Positions 7,537 through 15,981 of a stretch of 64,000 nt of DNA are shown here, piece after piece. The DNA lies in NCBI GenBank assembly GCA_003228115.1, contig QEVV01000001.1:124001-188000 (forward strand), given 5' to 3'. The notes beneath the pieces were generated by a model, which saw only the letters and a list, made by a program, of their open reading frames with translations, made no database searches and was not told the DNA's origin. A program made the translations under genes and the position numbers. How positions within the stretch are numbered: position 1 is the stretch's first letter; every line of letters begins with the position of its first letter. The DNA comes from Chloroflexota bacterium. GTDB taxonomy: Bacteria > Chloroflexota > Dehalococcoidia > Lucifugimonadales > SAR202-VII-2.

Positions 7537-8272
7537 GCAGGAACCCATCAAACACGAAGGCCCCGGCGACCACATCATGGTCATTGTGGCTCACCCAGAC
7601 GATGCCGAATTCATGAAGGCGGGGAGCGTGGCCAAGTGGATCGGGGAAGGCCGCAAAGTCTCTTACCTTCTCTGCACCAGTGGGGACAAGGGAACCTCCG
7701 ACCCTGCCATGACGCCTGACAAGATGGGCCCTGTGCGCCAGGCGGAGCAACGAGCCGCCTGCGCTGTCCTGGGCGTGGAAGAGGTTGTTTTCCTCGGCTA
7801 TCCGGATGGACTGCTGGTGAACAGCCTGGATCTTCGCCGCGATATTTCTAGAGAAATTCGCCGCCTGAAGCCAAGTGCGGTGCTCACTGAGGACCCCACC
7901 TGGCGCTATATAGGCCAGGAGTACATCAATCATCCGGATCATCGGGCCGCTGGGGACGCCGCTCTGGACGCAGTATTCCCATCGGCGCGTGACTACCACG
8001 TCTACCCAGACCTCATTGCAGAAGGATTGCTGCCACACAAGGTGCCCCACGTGTACCTGAGCGCCGGGCCGGGAGATGCCAATGTCCACATCGACATTTC
8101 AGAGGTCATGGACATAAAGATCAAGGCGCTTCACGAACACAAGAGCCAGATGAATGGACGCACCGCCGACGATCCGGAAGCTGGAGATTTCGTCCGGATG
8201 CTGGGTAAGTACATGGCGGGGGACTCAGGCATGGAGTACGCCGAGGCCTTCAAGTACTTCAAATTGGATTGA
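7535..8272 (+). CDS. PIG-L/LmbE-family deacetylase (copy 1)
   Basis: This 245-residue protein belongs to the PIG-L/LmbE family of zinc-dependent N-acetyl hydrolases, which deacetylate sugars such as GlcNAc-inositol or mycothiol precursors. The metal-site motif HPDDAE lies around residues 20-25 and the distal HPDHRAAG supplies the third ligand. It is strongly similar along its whole length to the next gene, so the two are tandem paralogues. At the position where copy 2 has MCSGSVA, this copy has MKAGSVA. The gene ends in TGA, showing that UGA is a normal stop here. The substrate is unknown. Confidence 0.88.
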   Translation: MQEPIKHEGPGDHIMVIVAHPDDAEFMKAGSVAKWIGEGRKVSYLLCTSGDKGTSDPAMTPDKMGPVRQAEQRAACAVLGVEEVVFLGYPDGLLVNSLDLRRDISREIRRLKPSAVLTEDPTWRYIGQEYINHPDHRAAGDAALDAVFPSARDYHVYPDLIAEGLLPHKVPHVYLSAGPGDANVHIDISEVMDIKIKALHEHKSQMNGRTADDPEAGDFVRMLGKYMAGDSGMEYAEAFKYFKLD

Positions 8273-8285
8273 ACAACGGCGTAAC

Positions 8286-8362
8286 CCCCTCTCTAACTAT
8301 CCCCCGAAAAGGGGGGACGGCTAGAGTCCCTTCCCCCTTGAGGGGGAAGGCTAGGATGGGGG
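8286..8362. repeat. G/C-run repeat with hairpins between the PIG-L paralogues
   Basis: The stretch carries complementary runs, CCCCC...GGGGG near 8300-8318 and TTCCCCCTTGAGGGGGAA at about 8330-8348. This looks like a degenerate palindromic intergenic repeat. It may act as a terminator between the two genes but lacks a T tract. Confidence 0.45.
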
Positions 8363-8416
8363 CGAATCCCCTTCTACTAGCTCCAAATACTGAAATCTCA
8401 ATGTTCGCGGAGGACC

Positions 8417-9157
8417 ATGGTTTTCGACCCCATACCCCATGAAGGCCCCGGTGATCACATCATGGTCATCGTTGCCCACCCAGACGACGCCGAATTCATG
8501 TGCTCAGGGTCGGTGGCCCGTTGGGTCCGCGAGGGCCGCAGGGTTTCCTACGTCCTGTGCACCAATGGAGACAAGGGCACCGAAGACCCCGAAATGCCGC
8601 CCGAAAAGCTCGCCCCCCTCCGCCAGGCTGAGCAGCGAGCGGCGTGCGCTGTCCTTGGCGTTGAAGAGGTCGTCTTCCTTGGCTACGCCGACGGTACGCT
8701 GACCAATACCCTAGAACTGCGGAAGAGTCTGGTGCGGGAGATCCGCCGCCTTCAGCCCAGCGCCTTGGTCTGCAATGATCCGACGCGACGCTACACCATA
8801 GGCCGCTATATCAATCACCCCGATCACAGGGCCGCCGGAGACACTGCCCTGGACGCTGCATTTCCGTCTGCAAGGGACTACCACGTCTACCCAGACTTCA
8901 TTGAACAAGGGCTCATGCCCCACAAGATCAGGCACATTTACATGTCCTCTCCCACAGACGAAGCCGACGTTCACATCGACATCGCTCACGTCTTGGATGT
9001 GAAAGTCAAAGCCCTCCATCAGCATGTGAGCCAGATGCGGGGCCGCACTGAGGACTCGCCTGAGGCGCTAGAAGTGGTGCAGCGCATGGCCAGCATGTCC
9101 GCAGGCCAAAGTGGCCTGGAATACGCAGAAGCCTTCCGCTACCTCCGTCTGGACTAA
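8417..9157 (+). CDS. PIG-L/LmbE-family deacetylase (copy 2)
   Basis: This 246-residue zinc-dependent deacetylase is a tandem paralogue of the gene at 7535. HPDDAEF near the N-terminus and NHPDHRAAGDTALDAAFPSARDYHVYPDF mid-protein are shared nearly unchanged with copy 1 and hold the expected metal ligands. A GGAGGACC site directly precedes the ATG. About 145 nt of hairpin-rich DNA separates the copies, so they may be transcribed separately. Both probably act on N-acetylated sugars or related conjugates; differing specificities would explain keeping both. Confidence 0.88.
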   Translation: MVFDPIPHEGPGDHIMVIVAHPDDAEFMCSGSVARWVREGRRVSYVLCTNGDKGTEDPEMPPEKLAPLRQAEQRAACAVLGVEEVVFLGYADGTLTNTLELRKSLVREIRRLQPSALVCNDPTRRYTIGRYINHPDHRAAGDTALDAAFPSARDYHVYPDFIEQGLMPHKIRHIYMSSPTDEADVHIDIAHVLDVKVKALHQHVSQMRGRTEDSPEALEVVQRMASMSAGQSGLEYAEAFRYLRLD

Positions 9158-9362
9158 GCTGCCCGGCCCGATCCGGCCGTAAAAACGCCGCCTCTTAGAA
9201 GACCAGGCTTGGCGACAACGCTGGGGAATTGCTTGTTGCGAGCCTCCTTGGCCCACCCGTGACGACAAACCGGGTGACGAGGCCCTTTGGTTTGGCAGGG
9301 AGGAACCGTTTGCGCATCCACTGACCCATACTCTTCAATCACCCCCCATTTATTTATCCATC

Positions 9363-9371
9363 TGCTATATT
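9363..9371 (+). promoter_or_regulatory. Extended -10 promoter of the AbrB-PIN pair
   Basis: TGC-TATATT matches an extended -10 element 16 nt before the ATG at 9388. No good -35 was seen, as is common for extended -10 promoters. The transcript leader would be very short but includes the AGAGGTGG ribosome site. Confidence 0.4.
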
Positions 9372-9387
9372 GGGCAAGAGGTGGCAC

Positions 9388-9630
9388 ATGAAAACAACCA
9401 TGGCTAAACTTGATGAAGCTGGGAGAATAGTGATTCCTGCCACCTGCAGGAAAGCGCTGGGAGTGAAACCGGGAGATCGGGTCGTTCTAGTCATGGAAGA
9501 GGAAGGCCTTCTTCTTATTACGCTAGAACAGGCGATCAAGAGGGCACAACGAATCCTCAACCTACCAGTACATCGGAGTTTGGTCGACGAACTGATCCAG
9601 GAGCGACGCGAGGAAGCGACACGTGAGTGA
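9388..9630 (+). CDS. vapB: AbrB/MazE-type antitoxin of a VapBC-like pair
   Basis: This 80-residue protein has the swapped-hairpin AbrB DNA-binding domain at its N-terminus: AKLDEAGRIVIPATCRKALGVKPGDRVVLVMEEEG. Its charged C-terminal tail is suited to masking a PIN toxin. The start at 9388 follows AGAGGTGG; an upstream in-frame ATG (9370) would sit inside the likely -10 element. The gene overlaps the toxin start by 8 nt, so the two are co-translated. It probably neutralises the toxin and represses its own promoter. It ends in TGA. Confidence 0.85.
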   Translation: MKTTMAKLDEAGRIVIPATCRKALGVKPGDRVVLVMEEEGLLLITLEQAIKRAQRILNLPVHRSLVDELIQERREEATRE

Positions 9631-10006
9631 GGTCGTGCTAGACGCCTCGGCATTGCTGGCCGTTATCAACAACGAGCCAGGAGGCGATAGAGTGACCGAA
9701 GTGCTCTACGGCGCAGCGATAAGCGCGGTGAACATGGCGGAGGTGTTAGCGAAACTGGTGGACGAGGAGAAAAGCGAGGAGGCTCTCCGCTCGGCGCTTG
9801 GGTCTTTCCCGGTCACTGTCGTTCCCTTCGACGAAGAGCAAGCATATCTGGCGGGCCTCCTCCGCCAAACCACCCGCAGCCAGGGCCTGTCCCTGGGCGA
9901 CTGCTCTTGTCTTGCGTTAGCCCACTCTCTAGGTCTGCCAGCTTTCACCGCAGACCGGGCCTGGTCCAACCTCAACGTTGGAGTCGAGGTGATCTTGGTC
10001 CGGTAA
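9623..10006 (+). CDS. vapC: PIN-domain ribonuclease toxin (VapC-like)
   Basis: This 127-residue PIN-domain protein has the acidic metal-binding residues expected of an active RNase: Asp in VVLDASALLAV at the start, Glu in NMAEVLAKL, and the Asp pair around LGDCSCLALAHSLGLPAFTADRAW. It overlaps the antitoxin gene by 8 nt. VapC toxins cut tRNA or rRNA and stop translation when the antitoxin is degraded. The target RNA cannot be told. Confidence 0.88.
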   Translation: MSEVVLDASALLAVINNEPGGDRVTEVLYGAAISAVNMAEVLAKLVDEEKSEEALRSALGSFPVTVVPFDEEQAYLAGLLRQTTRSQGLSLGDCSCLALAHSLGLPAFTADRAWSNLNVGVEVILVR

Positions 10007-10069
10007 GGCCGGATCACAGGACACAAGCGCACCCAAAAACCACCGCGCCTACATTGCCCCGGAGGAACC

Positions 10070-10888
10070 ATGACAACACTATTGACCGATGAGCACCCGC
10101 TGATGAAGCGTGGTTTGGGGCGACTTGAGGGACAGGTCGCCATTGTCACTGGGGCCAACAGCGGCATTGGCCGAGCCATTGCCCGCCTGTACGCCCGCGA
10201 AGGCGCCAAAGTTTTGGCAGTAGACATCGACGGAGAGGCTATTGAGCCCCGCATTGACGCCTTGATCCAGGCAGATGGTGGAACGGCTACATTCATGCAG
10301 GGGGACCTGACCAAAGCTGAGGTCAATCAGCGAATGCTCGATACGGCCGTGGCAACCTATGGAAAGGTTGACGTATTCGCCCCGATCGCTGGCACGGGCG
10401 TCAGGTCGAAAGCCCATGAGACGACCGATGAGCAGTGGCACTCCGTTATAGACATCAACCTGAACGGGACTTTCTACGGCATTAGGGCCGTCTTAAAGCA
10501 CATGGTCGAGCAGCGATCCGGCAGCATCGTGATGATGGCTTCCAGCTTGGGGACGTTAGGCACCGAGGACTACCCCGCCTATTGCGCCTCGAAGGGCGCG
10601 TTGGTGAATCTTACGCGGCAGCTTGCTATCGACTACAGCCCCCTGGGTATTCGTATCAACAGCCTCTGTCCAGGGCCTGTGGAAACTCCTCGAGGCATGC
10701 GCAACGCCAGGCAGCGGGGCAACTTCGAGGAAGAAATGGAGCGTCGACGGCAGAACGTCCGCGGGCTGCACCGCATCGCCAAGCCCGAGGAAATCGCCTA
10801 CGCCGCCCTCTTTTTAGCCTGTGACGAGTCCTCCTATGTAACCGGCCACAACCTTGTTATTGATGGCGGCCAGACCACGGACGCGTAA
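10070..10888 (+). CDS. Short-chain dehydrogenase/reductase (SDR)
   Basis: This is a 272-residue classical SDR oxidoreductase. The NAD(P)-binding motif TGANSGIG sits near residue 27, the acidic VDIDGE after strand 2 suggests NAD preference, and YCASKGA carries catalytic Tyr and Lys. The C-terminal VTGHNLVIDGGQ is typical of the 3-oxoacyl-ACP reductase-like group. The substrate is unknown. It follows the PIN toxin gene after 63 nt and precedes uvrB, from which it is separated by two overlapping inverted repeats. Confidence 0.87.
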   Translation: MTTLLTDEHPLMKRGLGRLEGQVAIVTGANSGIGRAIARLYAREGAKVLAVDIDGEAIEPRIDALIQADGGTATFMQGDLTKAEVNQRMLDTAVATYGKVDVFAPIAGTGVRSKAHETTDEQWHSVIDINLNGTFYGIRAVLKHMVEQRSGSIVMMASSLGTLGTEDYPAYCASKGALVNLTRQLAIDYSPLGIRINSLCPGPVETPRGMRNARQRGNFEEEMERRRQNVRGLHRIAKPEEIAYAALFLACDESSYVTGHNLVIDGGQTTDA

Positions 10889-10903
10889 AGAGTTCAGCGC
10901 CTA

Positions 10904-10963
10904 CCTGTCTGTTATGATGAAGACAGGCTGGCTCTTCCTTTGCTGTTATTTAGGTAGCCAGCC
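10904..10963. promoter_or_regulatory. Two overlapping inverted repeats upstream of uvrB
   Basis: CCTGTCT and AGACAGG (10904-10910 and 10921-10927) flank a 10-nt spacer containing TGTTATGAT, an extended -10-like sequence. A second perfect repeat, GGCTGGCT/AGCCAGCC (10926-10933 and 10956-10963), overlaps its right arm by two bases. The first could be an operator over a uvrB promoter, for example an SOS-type control, or both could be terminator stems for the SDR gene. Confidence 0.45.
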
Positions 10964-11002
10964 ACATGGTAATCACCCACCCCCTTGTAGCCGACCTAAC
11001 AC

Positions 11003-13051
11003 ATGCCTGACTTCAGAGTAGCTGCCGAATACCAACCCACCGGAGACCAGCCTCAGGCCATTGAACAATTGGCCGAGGGGTTGACCCGCGGGCTGACCCA
11101 CCAGACCTTGCTGGGCGTTACCGGAAGCGGGAAGACCTTCACAATGGCCAAGGTTGTTGAGGCTGTACAGAAGCCTACGCTGGTCATCGCCCACAACAAG
11201 ACGCTAGCAGCCCAGCTGGCCACGGAGTTTCGAGAGTTCTTTCCTGACAATGCCGTCGAATACTTCGTTTCTTACTACGATTACTACCAGCCCGAGGCCT
11301 ATGTCCCTCGGAGCGACACCTACGTCGAGAAGGAGTCGGACGTCAACGACGAGTTGGACAAGCTCAGGCACGCGGCAACCAGGTCTGTGCTCACAAGGCG
11401 GGACGTCCTAGTGGTTGCATCGGTGTCTTGCATCTACGGTCTAGGCTCCCCGGACGAGTATTACAGCTTCGTTATCGAATTGAAGAAGGGTCAAAAAGCA
11501 AGCAGGGATCGCACGATCCGCCGCCTCGTCGATATGCAATACGAGCGCACCAACATGGATATCAGCCGAAGCCACTTCCGGGTCCGCGGCGACACCCTCG
11601 AAATCCTGCCTTCTTACGAAGAAATCGCCCTGAGGGTTGAGTGGTTCGGGGAAAATGTGGAGCGCGTCATGGAGATCGACCCGCTCACCGGCGAGATGCT
11701 GGCCGAGCGCGACAGCGTTGAGATCTACCCCGCCCGCCACTTCGTCACCGGTGAGGAGAAGCTGGCCCTGGCCATGAACGATATCAAGATGGAGCTGGCG
11801 GAACGCCTGGATTGGCTAAGAGATAGGGGCAAGCTCGTGGAGGCCCAACGACTGGAACAACGCACGCGCTATGATCTCGAGATGATCCGGGAAACAGGGT
11901 TCTGCGCTGGCATTGAAAACTATTCATGCCACTTGGCCCAACGCCACTCGCCACAAGACGGTCGTCTCGCTACATCTTGTGGATCGACTCCTTGGTGCCT
12001 CATTGACTACTTCCCCAGCGACTTCCTGCTCTTCATCGACGAATCGCACATGACCGTGCCGCAAGTCCGCGGCATGCACCTTGGAGACGCTAGCCGGAAG
12101 GAAACCCTGGTGGATTTCGGGTTCCGGCTGCCTTCAGCCATCGATAACCGTCCCCTGAACTTCGATGAGTTCAGTCAGCACATCAACCAGGTCGTCTACG
12201 TCTCAGCGACACCCAGCCCCTACGAGCTGAGCCAGAGCCAGCAGGTGGTCCAGCAAGTCATCCGGCCCACCGGCCTCCTTGACCCTACCCTTGAAATCAA
12301 GCCCACCACCGGCCAGATCGACGACCTTCTCGAGCAGGTGAACCTCCGAGTTAAGCTGGGTCACCGATGCCTTGTCACCACCTTGACCAAGCGAATGGCT
12401 GAAGAGTTGGCTGACTATCTGCTGGAGATGGGCGTCAGGACGCACTACCTGCACTCAGAGGTTGACACGTTCGAGCGCTCAGAAATCCTGCGGGACCTCA
12501 GGCTCGGCGTCTACGATGTGGTCGTGGGCATCAATCTTTTGCGGGAGGGACTCGACCTTCCAGAGGTTAGCCTTGTTGCCATTCTCGACGCCGATAAAGA
12601 GGGCTACCTCAGGTCTATCTCCTCGTTGGTCCAAATCATTGGACGGGCGGCCCGTCACGTAGACGGCCACGTCATCATGTACGCCGATACAATCACCAAG
12701 TCCATGCGAGCGGCCATCGACGAGACCGACCGTCGTCGCGAGATACAGAAAGCCTACAACGATGAGCACGGTATTACTCCGCAAGGCATCCGTAAAGCCA
12801 TCAGGGACATCACCGAACGGATTCGTGCCGTAGCCGAGGACAAAGCACCGTATTCGGTCAACAAGGAATTGCCGAGGGATGAGCTGACCCGGGTGGTCAA
12901 GGACCTCGAGGGTCAGATGCGGCAGGCCGGTAAGAGCCTGGAGTTCGAAAGAGCGGCCCTCATTCGAGACGAAATCATGGAACTACGCAAGATACTAGCG
13001 CTCCACAGCGACCCGGCCAAAGATGCTCAATTGGTCAGAGGCAAGCACTAA
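11003..13051 (+). CDS. uvrB: Excinuclease ABC subunit UvrB
   Basis: UvrB is the damage-verifying helicase-like subunit of nucleotide excision repair. The protein has 682 residues, normal length. The P-loop GVTGSGKTF is at about residues 35-43, the beta-hairpin region [12 protein letters not shown] follows, DESHMTVPQ is the Walker B part, and motif VI ([19 protein letters not shown]) is intact. The C-terminal UVR/UvrC-binding domain is present ([24 protein letters not shown]). One oddity: between ENYS and DYFP there are about 26 residues where E. coli UvrB has 16, including three Cys, and the usual Arg after ENYS is Cys. The ribosome site before ATG 11003 is weak. Confidence 0.97.
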   Translation: MPDFRVAAEYQPTGDQPQAIEQLAEGLTRGLTHQTLLGVTGSGKTFTMAKVVEAVQKPTLVIAHNKTLAAQLATEFREFFPDNAVEYFVSYYDYYQPEAYVPRSDTYVEKESDVNDELDKLRHAATRSVLTRRDVLVVASVSCIYGLGSPDEYYSFVIELKKGQKASRDRTIRRLVDMQYERTNMDISRSHFRVRGDTLEILPSYEEIALRVEWFGENVERVMEIDPLTGEMLAERDSVEIYPARHFVTGEEKLALAMNDIKMELAERLDWLRDRGKLVEAQRLEQRTRYDLEMIRETGFCAGIENYSCHLAQRHSPQDGRLATSCGSTPWCLIDYFPSDFLLFIDESHMTVPQVRGMHLGDASRKETLVDFGFRLPSAIDNRPLNFDEFSQHINQVVYVSATPSPYELSQSQQVVQQVIRPTGLLDPTLEIKPTTGQIDDLLEQVNLRVKLGHRCLVTTLTKRMAEELADYLLEMGVRTHYLHSEVDTFERSEILRDLRLGVYDVVVGINLLREGLDLPEVSLVAILDADKEGYLRSISSLVQIIGRAARHVDGHVIMYADTITKSMRAAIDETDRRREIQKAYNDEHGITPQGIRKAIRDITERIRAVAEDKAPYSVNKELPRDELTRVVKDLEGQMRQAGKSLEFERAALIRDEIMELRKILALHSDPAKDAQLVRGKH

Positions 13052-13080
13052 TTCGTAACAGATATGCCGTTGTTTCACCT

Positions 13081-14094
13081 ATGAGACTCCCCCTTTCCAC
13101 TATTCGTCGCCTAAGAACATCGCGCCGAAAGCTGTCCTTTCGTTGGCTTCTGGCAGTGGCGATCGGCATGACGGCGGCGCTTACGCTAGTTTCCTGCGGA
13201 GGCGATTCTTCTTCGGGAAACCCCGCCCTGCCCAGCGGATTCGCAGAGGCGCCCCTTCCGAAGGCAAATATCTCTGCTTACGTCTACGTTGCCGATCAGT
13301 CGGCCATAGAGATCCCGGGCGCATATTTCGCCGACGGCTCTGGAGCCATTTCCGGGCCCATCATTGTTAATACGGTATCTGCCTGGACTGGCGCTACGGT
13401 TGGAAACTTTGGCGGTAGCCTAAGCCTGGCCAGCGCGGGCGATGCTTCGTCTGTGGAGCGTCTCTTTGGGCTCAATGATGACCGGGCGGTTTGGTCTCGG
13501 ATCATTGGCAGCGCCCTGTACATTGCCCGCGGCAACGGCTTCTGGCGCGAATCTATTGAGAAGTCAGTTCAAGACCACACATTCCGCTCCCTCGAAGAGA
13601 CGAACAAGGAAGCCTGGGAGATGATGAAGGGCCTCCCCGAAAACCCTCCCCTGCCCCCTCTCGCCGCTGGATTCCTCGATATCACCACCCTGGACATTGA
13701 AGGAATGGCTCGGAAGGGAGGCGTGAACCTTTCCGGCGTTACCCCGGCATTGGGAGCCCTTCGGATCAAACAGGTTGCCTTTGGCGTATACGGCGACCCA
13801 ATTAACGCTATTCCGGAGAGGATAGGCCTCGACTATCTCAAGAGCACGGATCTGGGGGCAGTCTTTGTCACCAAATCCGGCTATCCCGGCTTCCTCCTAG
13901 GCTTCCTTTTCAGCAACTTCGCCGGCGATGCCGACCTATCCGGCGTCGACATCGGCGATGGGGTAAAGGCCTACTCCAGAGAACTGGACGGCCTGCACCT
14001 GCTGGTCGCCAATAGCGGAAGTAGCGTCGTGTTTGCCTTGGCTTCGCAGCCAAGCGCGGCCGAGGCATTGCTCCTTAGCGCTCTTCCCAAATAG
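13081..14094 (+). CDS. Hypothetical secreted lipoprotein
   Basis: This 337-residue protein of unknown function has a basic n-region, a hydrophobic core and the lipobox LVSC (Cys39), then a Gly/Ser-rich linker (GGDSSSGNP). The mature part is a globular domain with no motif I recognise; it looks like a family of Chloroflexota lipoproteins of unknown role. It begins 29 nt after uvrB, but the functions are unrelated, so co-transcription may be incidental. The ATG has no strong Shine-Dalgarno sequence. Confidence 0.75.
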   Translation: MRLPLSTIRRLRTSRRKLSFRWLLAVAIGMTAALTLVSCGGDSSSGNPALPSGFAEAPLPKANISAYVYVADQSAIEIPGAYFADGSGAISGPIIVNTVSAWTGATVGNFGGSLSLASAGDASSVERLFGLNDDRAVWSRIIGSALYIARGNGFWRESIEKSVQDHTFRSLEETNKEAWEMMKGLPENPPLPPLAAGFLDITTLDIEGMARKGGVNLSGVTPALGALRIKQVAFGVYGDPINAIPERIGLDYLKSTDLGAVFVTKSGYPGFLLGFLFSNFAGDADLSGVDIGDGVKAYSRELDGLHLLVANSGSSVVFALASQPSAAEALLLSALPK

Positions 14095-14167
14095 TCCTGG
14101 TTTCCAGTTTGGAAGCCCACCCAATCGACGCCGCTGGTGTTACCATATGACCGAGGGTTGATGGTTT

Positions 14168-14195
14168 TTGACATTGTTGATTTACTAACTATACA
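14168..14195 (+). promoter_or_regulatory. Sigma-70-type promoter for the SufT-like gene
   Basis: TTGACA at 14168-14173 and TATACA at 14190-14195 are separated by 16 nt in a locally AT-rich stretch, 40 nt before the GTG start at 14236. This is one of the clearest -35/-10 pairs in the window. Confidence 0.65.
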
Positions 14196-14235
14196 ATCCT
14201 GACATGCAAGGCTATTCGAACTACGGGGGTGCCTG

Positions 14236-14556
14236 GTGGTCCAAGCAAACAAGGTAACGCAGGAAGAGGTCTTCGAGGCCCTTAGAGATGTCTACGACCC
14301 GGAGATTCCCGTCAACATCGTGGACTTGGGCTTGGTCTATGCCGTCGACATTGACGACAGTAACCAGGTTTATGTTGAAATGACCCTCACGGCCGCAGGC
14401 TGCGGCATGGGCCCCTTCATTGCTCAAAACGCCGAATGGGCAATCACAGAAATCGAAGGCGTCGAGGAAGCCCACGTTGAGGTCGTATTCGACCCTCCCT
14501 GGAGTCCAGAGCGCATCACCGATGAGGGGCGCAAGCTCCTAGGCATGGACGACTAA
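14236..14556 (+). CDS. MIP18/DUF59 iron-sulfur assembly protein (SufT-like)
   Basis: This 106-residue MIP18-family (DUF59) protein is related to SufT and PaaD, which help mature Fe-S proteins. The signature DPEIPVNIVDLGLVY lies near the N-terminus, and MTLTAAGCGMGP carries the conserved Cys. The start is GTG at 14236 after a GGGGG site. The Mrp-type ATPase gene downstream belongs to the same pathway, which supports a role in cluster carriage, although 235 nt separate them. A good promoter lies just upstream. Confidence 0.85.
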   Translation: MVQANKVTQEEVFEALRDVYDPEIPVNIVDLGLVYAVDIDDSNQVYVEMTLTAAGCGMGPFIAQNAEWAITEIEGVEEAHVEVVFDPPWSPERITDEGRKLLGMDD

Positions 14557-14651
14557 GAAGCCTTGGCGTAGTCGGCTCGGAAAACTCAGCCGCAACGGAT
14601 TGGATATACAGGAACTAGGCTAGCCCGCGGCCGCTCCCATTGTCGTCCTAG

Positions 14652-14689
14652 AGCCCTTCGGCGTACTCAGGACAGGCTCCGCGAAGGAC
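14652..14689. repeat. Dispersed intergenic repeat, copy 2
   Basis: This is the second copy of the block seen at 7361-7397, starting AGCCCTTCG and containing CTCAGGACAGGCTCCGCG. It lies between the SufT-like gene and mrp. Confidence 0.7.
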
Positions 14690-14791
14690 CCTGTTAGTCT
14701 AAAGTAGCCTTCAGAAGGAGTTCGGGCCTAACCGCCCTTCGTATGCAGGCAGCGAATATCAGTAGAAACCCCAGTTGAGGTAGGCCCATTT

Positions 14792-15637
14792 ATGGCAGAT
14801 GTGCAACGTGGCGCCCCGCGCCAAATGACCCCGCAGGAAAAGCAGCGTCTGGACGCGATGAAGAAGTCGTGGCAGCGCCAGAAGGCCATCAGCGCACAGT
14901 TGAAGCAGATCAAGGTGCGCTTGGGCGTCTACAGTGGAAAGGGCGGCGTCGGTAAGACCACGGTTACCGTGAACTTGGCGGCAAACCTCGCCAGCCGTGG
15001 CTACAAAGTGGGTTTGCTGGACGCTGACATCGACTGTCCCAACGTACCCAAGCTTCTGGGCGTTCCGGAGCGGCCTGCCTACATCAATGGACGCATCCTG
15101 CCCAGTGTGTGCTTCGGGTTCCAGGTAGTCTCCATGGCCTTCTTTCAAGAGCATGAGGACGAGGCCATTATTTGGCGTGGCCCCATGATCCACAACGCCA
15201 TCAACCAATTCCTAGAGGTTACTGACTGGGGCGAGTTGGACTTCCTCCTCATCGACCTGCCCCCCGGCACTTCTGACGCCCCCCTGACCGTTATGCAGCT
15301 CATCAGCCCGGACGGCTTCGTGGTCGTGGCGACACCTCAAGAGTTAGCAAAGCTGGACGCCAAGCGGTCCATAAACATGATCAAAAAGATGAACATCCGC
15401 GTGATGGGTGTCGTCGAAAACTTCTCCGGCGATATGTTCGGCGCAGGCGCAGGCGAGGAGCTATCCGAGGAATTGGGCATCCCATTTCTGGGCCGCTTCC
15501 AGTTGCGCCAGGACTACCGCGACACCTCAAAGCCCGCCGTCCTCGCTTCCAATGCCATCCGCCAAGAATACGACTACGCGGTAGCGAACCTCCTGCCCTT
15601 GGTGGAAGATCTGCTGAAAGGGAAAGAGCAGGACTAA
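14792..15637 (+). CDS. mrp: Mrp/NBP35-family P-loop ATPase, Fe-S cluster carrier
   Basis: This 281-residue Mrp/ApbC-type ATPase carries Fe-S clusters to apoproteins. The deviant Walker A motif SGKGGVGKTT is at residues 48-57, DADIDCPN follows, and LLIDLPPGTSD is the Walker B region. The CxxC that bridges the cluster in many ApbC proteins is not obvious in the C-terminal part (FSGDMFGAGAGEE occupies that region), so this may be a variant of the family. It has a charged N-terminal extension of about 40 residues. The SufT-like gene upstream supports the Fe-S role. Confidence 0.87.
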   Translation: MADVQRGAPRQMTPQEKQRLDAMKKSWQRQKAISAQLKQIKVRLGVYSGKGGVGKTTVTVNLAANLASRGYKVGLLDADIDCPNVPKLLGVPERPAYINGRILPSVCFGFQVVSMAFFQEHEDEAIIWRGPMIHNAINQFLEVTDWGELDFLLIDLPPGTSDAPLTVMQLISPDGFVVVATPQELAKLDAKRSINMIKKMNIRVMGVVENFSGDMFGAGAGEELSEELGIPFLGRFQLRQDYRDTSKPAVLASNAIRQEYDYAVANLLPLVEDLLKGKEQD

Positions 15638-15660
15638 GCCTTCCAGCAAACAAGAACGGA

Positions 15661-15690
15661 GAAAGGCCCGGCAATATTGCCGGGCCTTTC
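15661..15690. terminator. Terminator hairpin after mrp
   Basis: A perfect 30-nt inverted repeat (GAAAGGCCCGGCAAT and its complement) lies 23 nt after the mrp stop, followed by TCTT. It sits between convergent genes and could serve both. Confidence 0.8.
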
Positions 15691-15720
15691 TCTTAGTCCT
15701 CTTTTTGAACCCTCAGTAGG

Positions 15721-15951
15721 TCAGGGACTGCGTCGCAGACCCGCCAACCTCTCCCAGAGTAACGCCCAAACCCGACGCCTCTCCAGGTCAGTGAGTTTGC
15801 GGTTCAGGAGGCGACGGTAGGCCAGCACGCCCTTCCCTGCTAGCGCGCCCCAGCTTCCCGGCTCGTTGTGCAGCCAACGCTGAACGAGGTCGGGATCGCC
15901 GTTGATAGTCTCAGCGACAGCGGATTGAAGAGGGTCAAAGTCAGAGGTCAT
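15721..15951 (-). CDS. Small conserved-looking hypothetical protein
   Basis: This 76-residue protein has no assigned function. The central part GSWGALAGKGVLAYRRLLNRKLTDLERRRVWALLWERL is well structured, with predicted helices and codon use like the neighbours. I recall similar small proteins in Chloroflexota but cannot check. It lies 30 nt after the accDA stop in the same direction, so it may end that operon. No clear ribosome-binding site precedes the ATG at 15951, which lowers confidence. Confidence 0.5.
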   Translation of the reverse strand: MTSDFDPLQSAVAETINGDPDLVQRWLHNEPGSWGALAGKGVLAYRRLLNRKLTDLERRRVWALLWERLAGLRRSP

Positions 15952-15981
15952 GGAGGGAAAAGAGTTGAGCGAAAACCAGCG

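Noticed and set aside
7316-8089. 257-codon minus-strand frame
   Set aside because: Antisense shadow of the first PIG-L gene, whose metal-site motifs prove the plus strand.
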